From Rhea pennata (lineage: Eukaryota; Chordata; Aves; Rheiformes; Rheidae): DNA of 64,000 nucleotides. Below the pieces are notes generated by a model. The model had not been told where the DNA came from, ran no database searches, and was given only the letters and a program-made list of their open reading frames with translations. A program made the position numbers and the translations under genes. Every line of letters begins with the position of its first letter. The stretch's first letter is position 1. The DNA is taken from positions 120,117,801 to 120,181,800 of the forward strand of contig NC_084663.1 in assembly GCF_028389875.1 (NCBI RefSeq), read 5' to 3'. Positions 39,701 through 49,912 of the stretch are shown here, piece after piece.

Positions 39701-42056
39701 AGGACTGGGACTGCGATGACTTCTTCTTGCAGAAGAGATTTTTAAGGCAAAACAAGTTTGCTTGCATTACAGCCACCCCAGTACTGTCAGGTAGGGAAGC
39801 GTGGTGCAGTTTAGACCCAACGATTGTAAGAGTCTGCCAGCTCCTCTTACTCAAAATCAAATGCAAACCCCAAACAGGTATTGGCTACTAGTAGTCATGT
39901 ACACTGCTTCTTATGACAGCATTATTTGATGCACTTTCTATTGAGTGTCTTTTATTTCAGTAAAACTAGATGCAATACAATATTTTTTTGCAACAAATTC
40001 TGGGAAATATTTCTATATCAATATTTTGCTAAACATGGAATTCAAGTATTTACATATGTCAGGAAATTTCAGAGGCAGTGTTCAACAGGTGCTCTTGAAC
40101 TCCCTCTGAAACTTTCTGAGCTACATTCAGTATGTTAACCAGTTCAGTGTGGTTTATACTCAAAGAACAGTGCAGAGTATGTGGGAACACATGCTTTCTA
40201 CAAACATAACACCTGTCTTCAGCTTTTTCCAACTGTTTTTCTTCTCATTTTATTTGCAAATCTGTTGTTTTCTGAAGGTAGCAGAAGTTGCAAGTATCTC
40301 AAGACCTCTGCCTTAGAGAAAAAGCTTGCCTTAACAGGCCTATAATTGAAGGATCAGGAAATAGAAATAACTGTTCTGCATTAATGGAGCAAATCTCATC
40401 AGATATTAATCTTCTGGGAAACATAGACCAAAGGAAACTTCTCATATGCTCTGGAAATGAATGAGTGATAACTCTGTTGAGTACCAGCAAGGTCTTTGAG
40501 CTACTGCTGAACTGCAAGAAATTAAGAGCAGCAGAGAGAAGCAGAGAGATCTTGGAAAAGATTTCTTGAGCAGAGACAGGAAATCTTGTTACTTCCCAGA
40601 GCACCACTCCTCTCTGCTGAAAGAAATGGTAAATAAGGGTAAATTTAGAAAACAGCAGTATGTTTTAGCAACAAAACAGAGAAAAGGAAAAAAAAAGAGT
40701 TGTGTTTAAAACAGAAGGCAGCTGACTTATGAAATGTTTCTAGGATAGTTATATTTATCCCATGGTTTTACTTGAGGTGCTGAGACTCACTAAATACTAG
40801 AGAAGTATTGCTCACATGTGTTAGCTAACATTTTCTTTTATGGCTTATTCAATAATGTATATATACAAGATGCATTATTTAAAATGTTAAATACTGGAAG
40901 AATACCAAAGCACTACAGATGGTACATGATTAAAGCTTGAGAAACAAAATATAGGAAGTTTGGTCAATAGCTGGGAACCAAATCTAAGCTTGGACTTGAT
41001 AAAAATTTCCACTGGGAAGGATGGTGAGATTTTCATTAATATCAAAGGGCTTGGGACAAAATGGAGAAGCTGTGAGGAACACAGTAGCCAGCAGATAGCC
41101 TGTACTTGGAGGAAGACAAAAATCAGCATTTGGGCCAGTCATAGCAAGCTGTTTGACAATAGTGTTTCCTTTAGGAAGCTATGTGAAGACACAGGATTTA
41201 GAGCTACTTTGTAATTACCTGCATGAGGTCTCACTGCCAGGTACAAATATCTAAAGCCTGTATTGGATGCATCTGAGAACAAATTTTTCTTTGTTATTTC
41301 TTCTGCAGTTTTACTTTGTAAAAGTGCATAAGTAATTAGTGCATAATCCATTGCAATGAATGTAAATGAGAATAAGGTTTTCAAACTTGCTGGATGTATG
41401 CCTTAATCTGATCTCACTAAGGTCAGATGGAAACCCCTCTTTGCTGTGAGTTCAAGTGGCATCATGCTAATCATAGGAACTTCATAAAAAAAGCCGGCTT
41501 TAAATAAATACTGAGATGTTGAAAGCTGTCTTTGAGACGCATTAAATATTGGAACACTTATTGTTGATATTCTTAATATATTCAGAAGGCAACATCAGAT
41601 GTTTAGTTTTTATTATAGCCTATCAGGTAATTTTGTTAAGACAACCAGAGGAGAAATGTCCAACATTATCTTTTGCTTAAAAGAACACAGACTGTGGAGT
41701 ACGCAAGCAGTTCTCAGATAGCATATGACCAGTTAATGAATTCCCAGAACTGCCATCGCTGTGTTGCATGTGAAGCTTATGTAAGTGTTTTCTTTTTCTT
41801 TTTTTTTCCTGTTCCTCTTTGTATTTGAATTTTGAGTGGGTTGCTAATGATAGATTTAATTTTAGTATAATGCTTTGAGGTGAGGGGTTGGCAGGTAACC
41901 TCCTGAGGTCCCTTGCAGCACTACTTTCCTAGGACTTTTTAATTTTAAAAATTTTTTTAGTTCTGTAACTGATTTATTCTCCCATAGGTGCGACCTCAAA
42001 GATGTCCTGATTATCCGATCACCCCGAAGAAAATTAGAAACGTGACACACGTTTAG
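12681..42056 (+). CDS. IGSF5: IGSF5 (junctional adhesion molecule 4), complete coding region in 9 exons
   Basis: Single-pass immunoglobulin-superfamily adhesion protein; in mammals it sits at tight junctions of epithelia and kidney podocytes and binds PDZ scaffold proteins. Coding segments: 12681-12738, 20753-21070, 22109-22417, 27425-27556, 28065-28089, 31165-31277, 33078-33154, 41691-41780, 41988-42056. They sum to 1191 nt (396 residues plus stop) with intron phases 1,1,1,1,2,1,0,0, and every intron is GT…AG. Layout: signal peptide about 1-24; Ig domain 1 (Cys46, Trp57, Cys109 in a DSGKIEC motif); Ig domain 2 (Cys149, Trp162, Cys204); transmembrane helix about 240-264; basic tail with STYQNEIRK, a YDQL motif at 356-359, and C-terminal NVTHV, a class I PDZ ligand. 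Many N-glycosylation sequons lie in the ectodomain. Recognition rests on recalled mammalian IGSF5, about 400 residues, which shares FTSELIIHD, STYQNEIRK and the C-terminus. PCP4 downstream supports the call. Splice joins are inferred, not shown by transcripts. Confidence 0.95.
13228..13247 (+). repeat. A20 homopolymer
   Basis: Twenty consecutive A, in IGSF5 intron 1. Confidence 0.95.
18640..18815 (+). mobile_element. CR1 LINE 3' fragment
   Basis: Sense-strand match to the CR1 end, with 'taactttgaagttagccctgc' and 'gggctagagacctccagagg' then 'ccccttcccaccaatatcgttctgtg'. It lies in IGSF5 intron 1. Confidence 0.8.
19085..19310 (+). mobile_element. CR1 LINE 3' fragment with tail
   Basis: Clear CR1 blocks in order: 'agattcagactggatacgagg', 'gaggctgcccagggaggttg', 'ccatccttggagattttcaa', and the tail 'gaggtctcttccaacctgaa' ending in 'tcctgtgatcctaggatc'. 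Sense strand, IGSF5 intron 1. It may be one insertion with 18640-18815, rearranged. Confidence 0.88.
20753..21070 (+). CDS. IGSF5: IGSF5 coding exon 2: first Ig-like domain
   Basis: 318 nt, phase 1 to phase 1, between acceptor gcttccttccag and donor gtgagtatgg. It encodes residues 20-125: the strand-B cysteine in ARFNCTV, a core Trp in LIWLL, and the strand-F motif DSGKIEC. This is a V-type Ig fold carried on one symmetrical exon, as usual in the superfamily. Sequons NAT, NCT, NYT and NES are present. Confidence 0.95.
21071..22108 (+). other. IGSF5: IGSF5 intron 2
   Basis: About 1 kb, GT…AG. Contains a 163-codon frame at 21261-21752 starting at TTG, with no homologue; judged chance. Confidence 0.88.
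22109..22417 (+). CDS. IGSF5: IGSF5 coding exon 3: second Ig-like domain
   Basis: 309 nt, phase 1 to phase 1, between acceptor ccctcctacag and donor gtaagtag. It encodes residues 126-228: strand-B cysteine in VEIVCEA, core Trp in DITWM, and strand-F cysteine in ILTCLAD. Sequons NST, NET, NDS, NAT and NST occur. The SILTLTP segment matches the equivalent stretch of mammalian IGSF5 as recalled. Confidence 0.95.
22418..27424 (+). other. IGSF5: IGSF5 intron 3
   Basis: About 5 kb, GT…AG. Contains a short sequence near 26658-26685 resembling the start of exon 4. No other feature recognised. Confidence 0.85.
27425..27556 (+). CDS. IGSF5: IGSF5 coding exon 4: stalk and transmembrane helix
   Basis: 132 nt, phase 1 to phase 1. 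It encodes a short acidic stalk (ESDYSEDS) and about 25 hydrophobic residues from Trp240 to Ile264. The membrane-proximal RCFCQKKN follows; its cysteines are possible palmitoylation sites. Acceptor atttaacag, donor gtaagtgg. Confidence 0.93.
27557..28064 (+). other. IGSF5: IGSF5 intron 4
   Basis: 508 bp, GT…AG, AT-rich, nothing else seen. Confidence 0.85.
28065..28089 (+). CDS. IGSF5: IGSF5 coding exon 5: 25-nt microexon
   Basis: Only 25 nt, between acceptor tttctttcag and donor gtaagctg. With the flanking bases it reads GSTYQNEIR, the juxtamembrane motif shared with mammalian IGSF5. It enters in phase 1 and leaves in phase 2, so skipping it would shift the frame. It is too short to be noticed as an open frame; conservation and phase identify it. 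Confidence 0.88.
28090..31164 (+). other. IGSF5: IGSF5 intron 5
   Basis: About 3.1 kb, GT…AG. Includes the GC-rich and A-rich block at 28141-28800. Confidence 0.83.
28141..28800 (+). repeat. GC-rich block ending in C, CA/CAC and long A-rich tracts
   Basis: Between IGSF5 exons 5 and 6, a GC-rich stretch (28141-28420) leads to C15 and CA/CAC runs (28426-28462), another GC-rich stretch, then an A-rich tract (28641-28772). The order, GC-rich body then A-rich end, would fit a retroposed sequence, but no flanking duplication was seen. The long frames here are low-complexity artefacts. Confidence 0.4.
31165..31277 (+). CDS. IGSF5: IGSF5 coding exon 6: basic cytoplasmic segment
   Basis: 113 nt, phase 2 to phase 1, acceptor ttatttctag and donor gtgagtct. 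It encodes a lysine-rich stretch (KASAKKKNR) followed by SGNENHGYIPEEPKYTEPIP. The SGNEN-GY core is the one recalled from mammalian IGSF5 tails. Confidence 0.92.
31278..33077 (+). other. IGSF5: IGSF5 intron 6
   Basis: 1.8 kb, GT…AG, AT-rich with a T-rich tract at 31493-31532. Confidence 0.85.
31493..31532 (+). repeat. T-rich low-complexity tract
   Basis: Interrupted T runs with scattered C, in IGSF5 intron 6. Confidence 0.85.
33078..33154 (+). CDS. IGSF5: IGSF5 coding exon 7: cytoplasmic segment
   Basis: 77 nt, phase 1 to phase 0, acceptor ttgttacag and donor gtaactgt. It encodes RIVSLPPMTSKFTVPDP and onward to SVSK. The SLPP motif is shared with mammalian IGSF5. Confidence 0.88.
34951..35304 (-). 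other. Unidentified coding-looking open frame in IGSF5 intron 7
   Basis: The minus-strand frame is open from just after an upstream TAA to the TAG at 34951-34953, about 117 codons; it has no ATG at the 5' edge (GTG at 35278-35280). Third positions are often C or G, CpG is higher than nearby, and the product looks protein-like: VQLEATLSDLYETLSRHTWF near the start, MDFTVPLAPG mid-way, DELHNALEEHI at the end. I do not recognise it. No acceptor with a good pyrimidine tract precedes it and no poly(A) tract follows. It could be a retrocopy fragment, a terminal exon of an antisense gene, or chance. Confidence 0.3.
38096..38124 (+). repeat. (CT)n(TG)n compound microsatellite
   Basis: CT repeats switch to TG repeats at about 38111, with further interrupted TG repeats to 38142. 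In IGSF5 intron 7. Confidence 0.95.
41691..41780 (+). CDS. IGSF5: IGSF5 coding exon 8: Tyr-motif segment of the tail
   Basis: 90 nt, phase 0 to phase 0, encoding TVEYASSSQIAYDQLMNSQ and onward to CEAY. The acceptor (gaacacag) has a weak pyrimidine tract, but the donor is consensus gtaagtgt. SSSQIAYDQL lines up with a Ser-rich Tyr-x-x-Leu stretch in the recalled mouse protein, which supports the exon. YDQL is a possible sorting or phosphotyrosine motif. A cysteine-rich patch (C-H-R-C-V-A-C) follows. Confidence 0.78.
41865..41940 (+). mobile_element. CR1 LINE tail inside IGSF5 intron 8
   Basis: 'gaggggttggcaggtaacct' then 'cctgaggtcccttgcagcac' and 'tactttcctaggac' is a CR1 3' end. It occupies over a third of the 207-bp intron, ending about 48 bp before the last exon. 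Confidence 0.75.
41988..42056 (+). CDS. IGSF5: IGSF5 coding exon 9: C-terminus with PDZ ligand
   Basis: 69 nt after acceptor ctcccatag, encoding VRPQRCPDYPITPKKIRNVTHV and a TAG stop at 42054-42056. Thr-His-Val-COOH fits the class I PDZ ligand (S/T-x-V); mammalian IGSF5 ends similarly and binds MAGI-type scaffolds. Confidence 0.92.
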   Translation: MRPQRCPDYPITPKKIRNVTHV

Positions 42057-42550
42057 GACGTGCTTTTCCAGGAAAAGCTTCGATCAGCTGGATGTTGCAC
42101 GTTTGGATGGCTTCCTAGAACAAAGAAAGGTTCACCAGTTGTCAGTTTAAGCTACAGATTATTTTCTGTTTATTTTTTTGATAAAGGAATACAATTGCAA
42201 CCTTCACCATGTAGCATACAATATCTCAGCAAAATAACAGACATGATTGGCAACCTTAAATTCAGAGGCAATGAATTCCATGAGACTTCAGAAGAAGAGG
42301 AATCCGTGCTTTGGGTCCCAAGGAAGCCAGCAAAACTCCTTACTGGGCAGACATCTTTGGTTATCCACAGCAAGGTCAAAGACTGTCACTATTAGAGATT
42401 TATTAATTCAAAAAAGAATTAATAATAATTCTGCTTAATAATAATACTGGTTAATACAATACCTATCGTGTGTACAACTGATTATGTTAAGCTCATAAAT
42501 CAAGAACACTTTTCAATTTCTGTTCTGTAATAAAATCAAGGGAAATTTTC
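42057..42550 (+). other. IGSF5: IGSF5 3' UTR with poly(A) signal
   Basis: AT-rich sequence after the stop, with a canonical AATAAA at 42529-42534. Cleavage is expected about 10-30 nt further on. No earlier AATAAA was seen. The 3' UTR would be about 490 nt. Confidence 0.6.
42529..42534 (+). terminator. IGSF5: Polyadenylation signal AATAAA of IGSF5
   Basis: Exact AATAAA hexamer about 470 nt after the IGSF5 stop codon. Assignment to this gene is inferred from position. Confidence 0.6.
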
Positions 42551-43316
42551 ATCAGGGCTTTTTCAGAACTTCTAGCATAACAATTTGTGGATCAGAAATA
42601 ATTTTTTTTTCATTTCAATACATACTTTTGCTACAGTGTTTTTTTAAAACAATGTTCCAGTGTTAAGTAAAAATAATTACCCATAGGCCAAAAAGTCCTG
42701 TTTTGATTGAAAGGCAAAAATCTTTAGCTGAAAAACGTGGATTTGAAACTGTTGAATTGTAAGAGTTGTTGCTTGAACGCTTTATGTCTCTGTTTTATCT
42801 GTGGGCTGAGTTTGTCAACCAAGTGATGTGTGTTACAGAGAATGGTGGCTGGTGATACCATGCTGCACCCTGTTGTTTCGTCAAGGATGGAGTTGAGAGT
42901 GACTGTGGGAAATACAGCTTGGCTAGGTAACCTAGCCAGCAGAGCAGATCTGGTACATGGGACCCTATATCTGCCTTCACAGACTAAAAATAATGATTTC
43001 TAGCAGAAATCTCTTGGCTAAAATTTTATACTTCGCATAAAAATTTCAGCTTATTAATTTTTTACACAAAGGCAACCTTCCTTCACAAAAGAGACTTTTC
43101 CAGTATACTCTCCTTTCCAACCACTCAAAGCATTCTGAATTATCCAGTATTTTGCACATTAATTTTTCATATGAATCCATGCATGTGCTTTTTAAGTGAT
43201 GAAAGAAATAGAATTATTTCTTCAGTGATATTCTATTCAATGAAAACAAGAAAAGATTGTTTTGCATGTTCAGTATTTGGGATCTCATTAAATAGTGACA
43301 GATTTTGCACTGCCAC

Positions 43317-43350
43317 TTTTTTTTTTAATTTTTTTTTTTTTTTTTTTTTT
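43317..43350 (+). repeat. T10-AA-T22 homopolymer tract
   Basis: Could be the poly(A) tail of a minus-strand retroposed sequence lying to its right, but none was recognised there. Confidence 0.9.
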
Positions 43351-46159
43351 GGTCAGTCTATCAGAACGAAAGGTGAAACCAATTCATGTCCTGTCATGTG
43401 CAATTGTTGTTTCAAATTCTGGTGGTTTCCACTCTTTCTGTCTTGTTTGGTTAAAGCAGAGTTTCGAAATGCATTCCCTTGAACAACATGGTATGTAAAT
43501 AGCAGTCATGTTATACAGAGAAAATACAAATAATTTATTCTGTGGGATACCTGTGTTCTTTCTTTCAAATAACCATGACAAAGATCAACCTTATTCTGGT
43601 GTAGATATTGATATTGCTGACATCTGCTAGTTACTAATACAGCTCAGTGTAAATTTGTAACCTAAAAAGAAACAAAAATCCACTTTATTAGAGGAATGCC
43701 CATTTTGTGGCAGAGACGCTAGGCTGTATCTCAGATATAAAAAACATGGATCTTTGGCTTTCTGCACAAATGCAAAGTTAGCATGTATGTTTCTTATGTC
43801 AGAAAGGTAACCTTGTGGTACAGAAATGAAGGCTGCATCACGGTAGTTGTTTCTCAGTAGAAAATACTTTGAAAAGAGATTAAACTATTCCATGTTGTTA
43901 ATCTCAAAGCCCTTGATCTCAAACTTAATTTTGATATTATTTATATCATACTAGTGAGCCTAGAACTAGAGAAAACATCTTCCCCAATCAATCTAAAATT
44001 TTCCTCATTAGTCAAAGAATACTATTTTGAAGTTGAGCGCAAGAGGCTAGCTGCTCTAAATCAAAAGAGGGACATTGTCAATGATACAGTGCCTCCTGTG
44101 CTGGGGAGGCTTCATTTAGAGTTACACATCCTGCTACCTGCTGCTCGGGGCTCCTCTGAGTGCAGCAGCAGTGCTTCCCAAGTTGTTTTCTAGGCTGCGA
44201 TCAGGCCAAAGCACCTCCTAGCACTGCTAGGGGATGAATGAGCTGACGTGAGATCCAGATTGCTGCAGCGGGCCAGCAGCAACGTGCAGCCAGGTCACCC
44301 TCTGGCTCTGTATCTTGCCTGGGAGCTGGCCTTGCTTGCCTTGGGGACCATATGCCAGCAGATAACACATGGCAGCAATATGAATTACACCCCACTGATT
44401 GCACATGCCACTGACTAGAATGAATGAAGGCTTTTTGCACAAAGAGGTACCACAACCATGGAAACGTGCATGTTAACCAGAGTCTGGAGCTATTTTCCTT
44501 CCTGCCAGCTACAAGAAGGCATCCCACACAGCTATGGTGGATATTCTTAACAGAATTAGCATGATGTTAAGAAATGCTTACAGAGTCCTTGAAATTTATA
44601 GTTGAGGGCATTCCTGGGCTTCCAGATTTATTTTCTTCAGGCATGTTATACAGCCTGTATATCATCTCCGGTACTAACAGTTAGCTATGTTTGCAAATAG
44701 AGCTCTACAAACAACAATACATAAAATACAGAGACAATTTTTAGCACTCAGGGAATATAAAATACGCAGGCACTTTGAGAAGACACAGTACAGTAAAAAA
44801 TACTGAATTTCAAGCACTTTATGGAGACACCAATCTTTTGTACCCATGCATACTGATTTATAATTATGACTTGAGAGACATTTTAGTCATCTAGAAATAT
44901 TTAGTTCTTTTTCTGCTTACAGACTGTGTAAAGTTTGATAATATAAAACCCCTCCATGTTTCTTTACAAAATGTTCTGATTTGAATTCCATACATGTATG
45001 TGTGGAAAAAAATCCTTCACACATATCTAGTATTTCATTCTACAGTAAAGTTTCCTGAATTTGTCCCATTAGTTTTATATTTCCCAGAACTTCCAAGCTA
45101 CTTGAAGACAAAGCCAATTAAAAATAACACTTGCTTCATGTGGAAGTTTCTTTTTACAATAAAAAAGCACCTCAGGTCTGTGTGGGCTGAGCAGAATCAG
45201 CAGATGCACTGTTAACCAAGGGTACTCACAGCATTGACTAAACATTTGTTTTTTTATTGATCTGCTTGAACTGAGCCTCTATTTTCGAATATTTATTTGG
45301 TAGAATATATAGTATGTACTGTTGCTAACCTAAAATATCCCATTCTCAATCAAGTATTTGTGCCTCCTAGTGCCAGAGATGGGCAGTCTTCGGTCACCAG
45401 CTGACCGCCTCACTCACTCTTTCCTCAAAAGGATTTTGTATGAGGCAAGAAGGACACTACCTCTTACAAGTTTTCTCAACAGAAACTCTGCTAAAACCAG
45501 CATATGGCCCTCTTGAAGTGTTGCAGATGGCTCATCTTATTCCCTCTCCCCTGACAGGTATATAGCTTGATAGTTTAAAATGGAGCCCAACCCTCTCTCC
45601 CTGAATTTCTCTATATCCCACACCCGCATTCGCAGAAATACAATTAAATTCACCCAGTATCCTCATGGTAACTGTGTTAGTGAAACTAAGCAATTATTTT
45701 GTGTCAAATGATCTCCTATGGGCAAGCTTTAATGGAAACTCCCCTAGTTGCCAAACAGGGAATATGTCTCACAAAATACCTTTGGCATCTTAGTCCTCTT
45801 TTTCAGAATAACCTCCAAAAACACTTTCTAAAGATGAGGTTGAGAACTGAAAGTCATAAAGGCACTTGCTATGAAGAAGCATGCACTCGCTAGATGTGAC
45901 TTTTATGATTAGACTCTCCGCCTACTCACCACGAACTACTCTTGTTCCCCAGGCTATAAACTACTTGCCTCTTTTTTCCCCCTAGGTGATAAGTAGCTCA
46001 GTTTAACTCTTTCTGTCTCTCACCTTGCTCCCTCTTTATCATCTCTTCCTCTCCACAACTACCAAATACCTTTCTTTCAATGGAGGACTAACTGATACAT
46101 ATTTAATTAACCTATGATTATTGGTTCTCAGCTTGTATTTAGCTTTGAAAATTGCTGAT

Positions 46160-46270
46160 TCTATTTCAGATCTGAAGAAGGGCTTGCATGTCTGAAAGCT
46201 TGTTTTATTTTTCCAGCCATATCAGCTGATCCAATAAAAAGTATTATCTCTACCCATATACTTTGTCCTG
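46160..46270 (+). repeat. Old dispersed repeat tail
   Basis: 'gatctgaagaagggcttgca', 'tgtctgaaagcttg' and 'ccatatcagctgatccaata' followed by 'aaaagtattatctctacc' resembles a dispersed sequence common in bird, turtle and crocodile genomes. I recognise the pattern but cannot name the family safely. Confidence 0.45.
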
Positions 46271-49200
46271 CATATGCACACACACTGATGCCTATATATT
46301 TTGCTTACCTCACCTCATAAGACTTCAGGAGGATACTATGCAAATTTAATATGGACTTTCTGAAGTACTGTTGGGAAAAAGTGGAGATATAAAGGAATGA
46401 TTGCCTCTGTAACAGCAAAAGACAGTTTGTCACTCAGCCTCCACCTCCCTCCTAAGCCCAAAGTATTTAAATATATCCATTTAGAGAAAGAACATGTTAA
46501 TATTAACCTCATTTGGAAGTGAAATTTGTCAATAAAAAGGAAATTAACCAAATGCTATTTGTGGAGTCAAGACAAAGAGAAACCCCATCAGGTCCACACT
46601 AACACGTCTACATCAAATCGCTTCAGCTAATGGAAAAATTACCTGTTTCATTGTAAACATGAGCTTTGATAACACTAAGCACTGTCATAGTCACTTTAAC
46701 AAATCTAAACAAAGTTTCTGTCGTTTTGCCATGTAGAATTAAATTTTCTCTTCCTGCTCTCTACTCTTTGGGAGGTACAGGTTTGTAATAAGTCCTTTGC
46801 ATTATCCTAGAAATCACTATTTATTTAAGATAGATTTATACAGATATTTATTTAGATGAATTCTTGCTGGCTCAGAGTAATACTACAATAGACTATTCCT
46901 TTTAGTTCAGAGAACTAGCATCTGGGAGCTTTCAGTGGCATACGACATCTTACAGCAGAACTCATGTCTCACAAATGTTATTTATATTGGTTATTTTCTA
47001 CTGTGGTATGATGACTGTCTCAAATGAGGGTTACACTAAGTGGCTTTTTTCAGATCATGTTCTAGAAAAACATAGTTTGTTTTTGCTTTGGGAAAAGAAT
47101 ACCAAAATTCAGGAAAAAAAATATATTGAGATACCTTTATTAGACAAGTCAGCCAGATTCATCTTAGCTCTGCCTCATCTCATTAACTTCTCATTGCTAA
47201 AAGCCCAGGGGCTGCTGTGACCTTGGATCAGCCCATCTGTGCTGATCCCCTGAGTCCTGGTAACTTTACAGTTGGACACTACTGCTGTGGTTGCAGCTCC
47301 ACTTGGTTGGACCATCTGTCCCTGTACCATGGGGCTCCCTGTTGCAGATACTACTGCTGCTTTTAGACCTACTGTGAAATGGCAAAGAGAGGAGTCAGGA
47401 GTCAGACCTTCTGCCCCAGGGCTGGCAGTCTTTCAAAGGTGGTGGCAGACTTTATTTTTCTTTCCCAGTTGAGGGGGGATTCAAAAGAATCTATGAACTG
47501 CCACACACGTCTCACTGGAGGGCAGTGGCTCTGAGTCTTTGGGGAGTTCATAGCTCTGTGCATCCCAGGAGATACTTTTCTTGAGATGCCATGGGTGCCA
47601 GTATAAGGCCTGTTGCCTTGATGATCTTGTGTGTTTGCTGCTTTCAGCAACCAACAAATAGGTGGCTGGTCCTTGCTTTTGGTGCTAATCCTTTAAATGT
47701 AAGAACAGAACATGTCTCAGCACACATAAAGAATATTATTAGAGCAAGGTATGAAAAGATCTGAGCTCAGTATTCAATGACAATCATCACTACCACTCTT
47801 ACCAGGCTGTATTACCTCTTTTAAAGAAATCAGACCTATTTGTAACTTCACTGAAACTGACTTCAGCAGCCAGATCACTGCACCTGTATCAGCATAAATT
47901 CCCCACCTTAATTCTAAATGCCTAAAGGGACTGTAGCAAGAATATTTACTGATTGAGGACCTTTGTCCATCCCAGGATCCAATTAGTAGCTGCTTCCTGG
48001 AAAAAATCAACACAAAGATGTCAGGAGTGCCTTATACTGCTTTTTTGCAGATACAGAGTTTTATTTAGATCTTACCCTACTGTCCTTGCAAAGGATAGTC
48101 AATGAATCTCCCTTGAGGAGGTAATACATTTACCAGGTCTTATTCCAAAGTCACACAATTTGTTAAAAAGAACATTATGAACTTTAGGTTTGTCTTAGCA
48201 CATCTCATGTAGGCATTTATGTAAAATCCAGTCATCTTCATGATGATTGCTATTCTACACTAATAGAGTTATGGGGCAGCAATTCCCACCTGAAAACTAG
48301 CCATATGGATTTTGGATTGCATTACTCCTTGCTAATGAACAGTTAACCACACTCAAACTATGCAAAACAGAGACTGCTTATTAGAGCATAAGCAAATTTA
48401 GCAGCTGTTTTTGTGGATATCTGCATCTTGGAAATTTGCAAGGCTTCTCCCTGATCATCTGGAGACATGCTCATTAAGCTCTGTGTTATCAGCCAAGCCT
48501 CTCAATGCTGCCTTTGAGGAGGCAGTATATCAGCCCAAACTCAGAAAAGATTCTTCTAATTTGATCAGCGCTTCATTAGTCTTCATCTGTGAAATGAGTA
48601 ACTCAAAGAGGAAGCAACAGACATTCTTAGAGATGCACTATCTGTGGTGATCCATCAAAATTCATTGGGTACGCATCTGAGCTGGTGGAGGAACAGTTAC
48701 TTCTCCCTGGTCCTTTCACAGGCTCGCAGAAGAGGGTGAAAACAGAGGGGTGGCAAGGATGGGACTGCTGATGACTAAAAAGTCCTTGTGCCTGGCAATG
48801 GGGCACATGGATCTCCCCAAGCAGAACATAGACAGCAATATCTTTTGAAGAATTCCTGCCTTTACAAGATAGGTTAAAACAATAGTCCTTCATCTTGTAA
48901 AAATTATATATGATCGTTACATCATGGGTACTAGCATACTGGAGCTATCTATAGATGAAAGATACAAAGCTTAAAAGTACGAGGCAGAGTTCATTATGGC
49001 ACTGAGTAGTCACAACAGCAAATTCTTAGTGTTTTGGTGAAGATAATACAAAAAAATCATCCTATGAGTGTAAGGTACTGAAAATGTCAGTAATCTGAGC
49101 ATCTTACTGATTACATTTCTCCTTAAGATCCTGAAAAGAATTGTAATGTTCTATATTGTATTGTGCAACCAAATCTGAGGAAATTTTATAACTTCATATT

Positions 49201-49818
49201 ACATCAGAAATCAAGGTTCTGTTCCATTTTATTACGCAAAATCATTGCTGATTTCAGTGGGGTAACTATTTTAAAAATAGTTTTTAAAAATATTCTACTT
49301 TCTTATGGGGTAGAATTGTTCAGTGTTAGAAACAAACATATTCCTTCCAAGGTTTCCCTTTGTTATAATTTTTTTCTAACATATAAAGACTAATTAGGTG
49401 TATTAAACATGTTTACAACATACATGTAGTAAGGATGAGAGACTATTGGGAGTACAAGGTGGAGCAGGAGGATATGGTATGGTATATGTGGTAGCCCATA
49501 TATATTTTCACTATTTAATGCCCGAGGTCTTGGAAGATCTAATGAAATGACTTAAATTTCATATGCAATTTTGACAGCATTCATAAGGAACATTTCATGG
49601 CTCTGAGCATATAAACAGGCTCTAGCTGCCCTGACATATCTAGCTCTGATATGGTGAAGCTGTGTAATCTGACATCAGACTTCTATGGAAAAAGCTAAGC
49701 TGTGAGGAAGAGCATTGAGAAGCTTCATCTGAGGCTTCCACTCATGCACCCGTGCGCAAGGGCTCAGAAGCTGCAGCTATGTATGCTGTAAGCCTGCTGC
49801 GCTAGGCCTTGCACTCAG

Positions 49819-49912
49819 CTGACCTTGAACCTGACTTGACTTTTTGGCTTGACCTTGAACCTGCCTTGTCACCGTGGACCTGTCCAACCACCTGGACTTT
49901 TGGCTGACCTTA
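49819..49912 (+). repeat. Degenerate tandem repeat, about 28-bp unit
   Basis: Three and a third diverged units begin with a (T)GACCTTGAACCTG-type block and end with a CTTTTTGG-type block: 49819-49847, 49848-49877, 49878-49903, partial to 49912. Such blocks occur in some avian LTRs. A TATA-like catataaac at 49608-49616 lies about 200 bp upstream, but LTR ends were not defined. Confidence 0.6.

Larger units (their letters stand above)
33155..41690 (+). other. IGSF5: IGSF5 intron 7
   Basis: About 8.5 kb, GT…AG. Holds the unidentified minus-strand frame (34951-35304) and a CT/TG microsatellite. A further phase 0 exon could be hidden here, but none was recognised and the nine-exon model is already complete. 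Confidence 0.75.
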
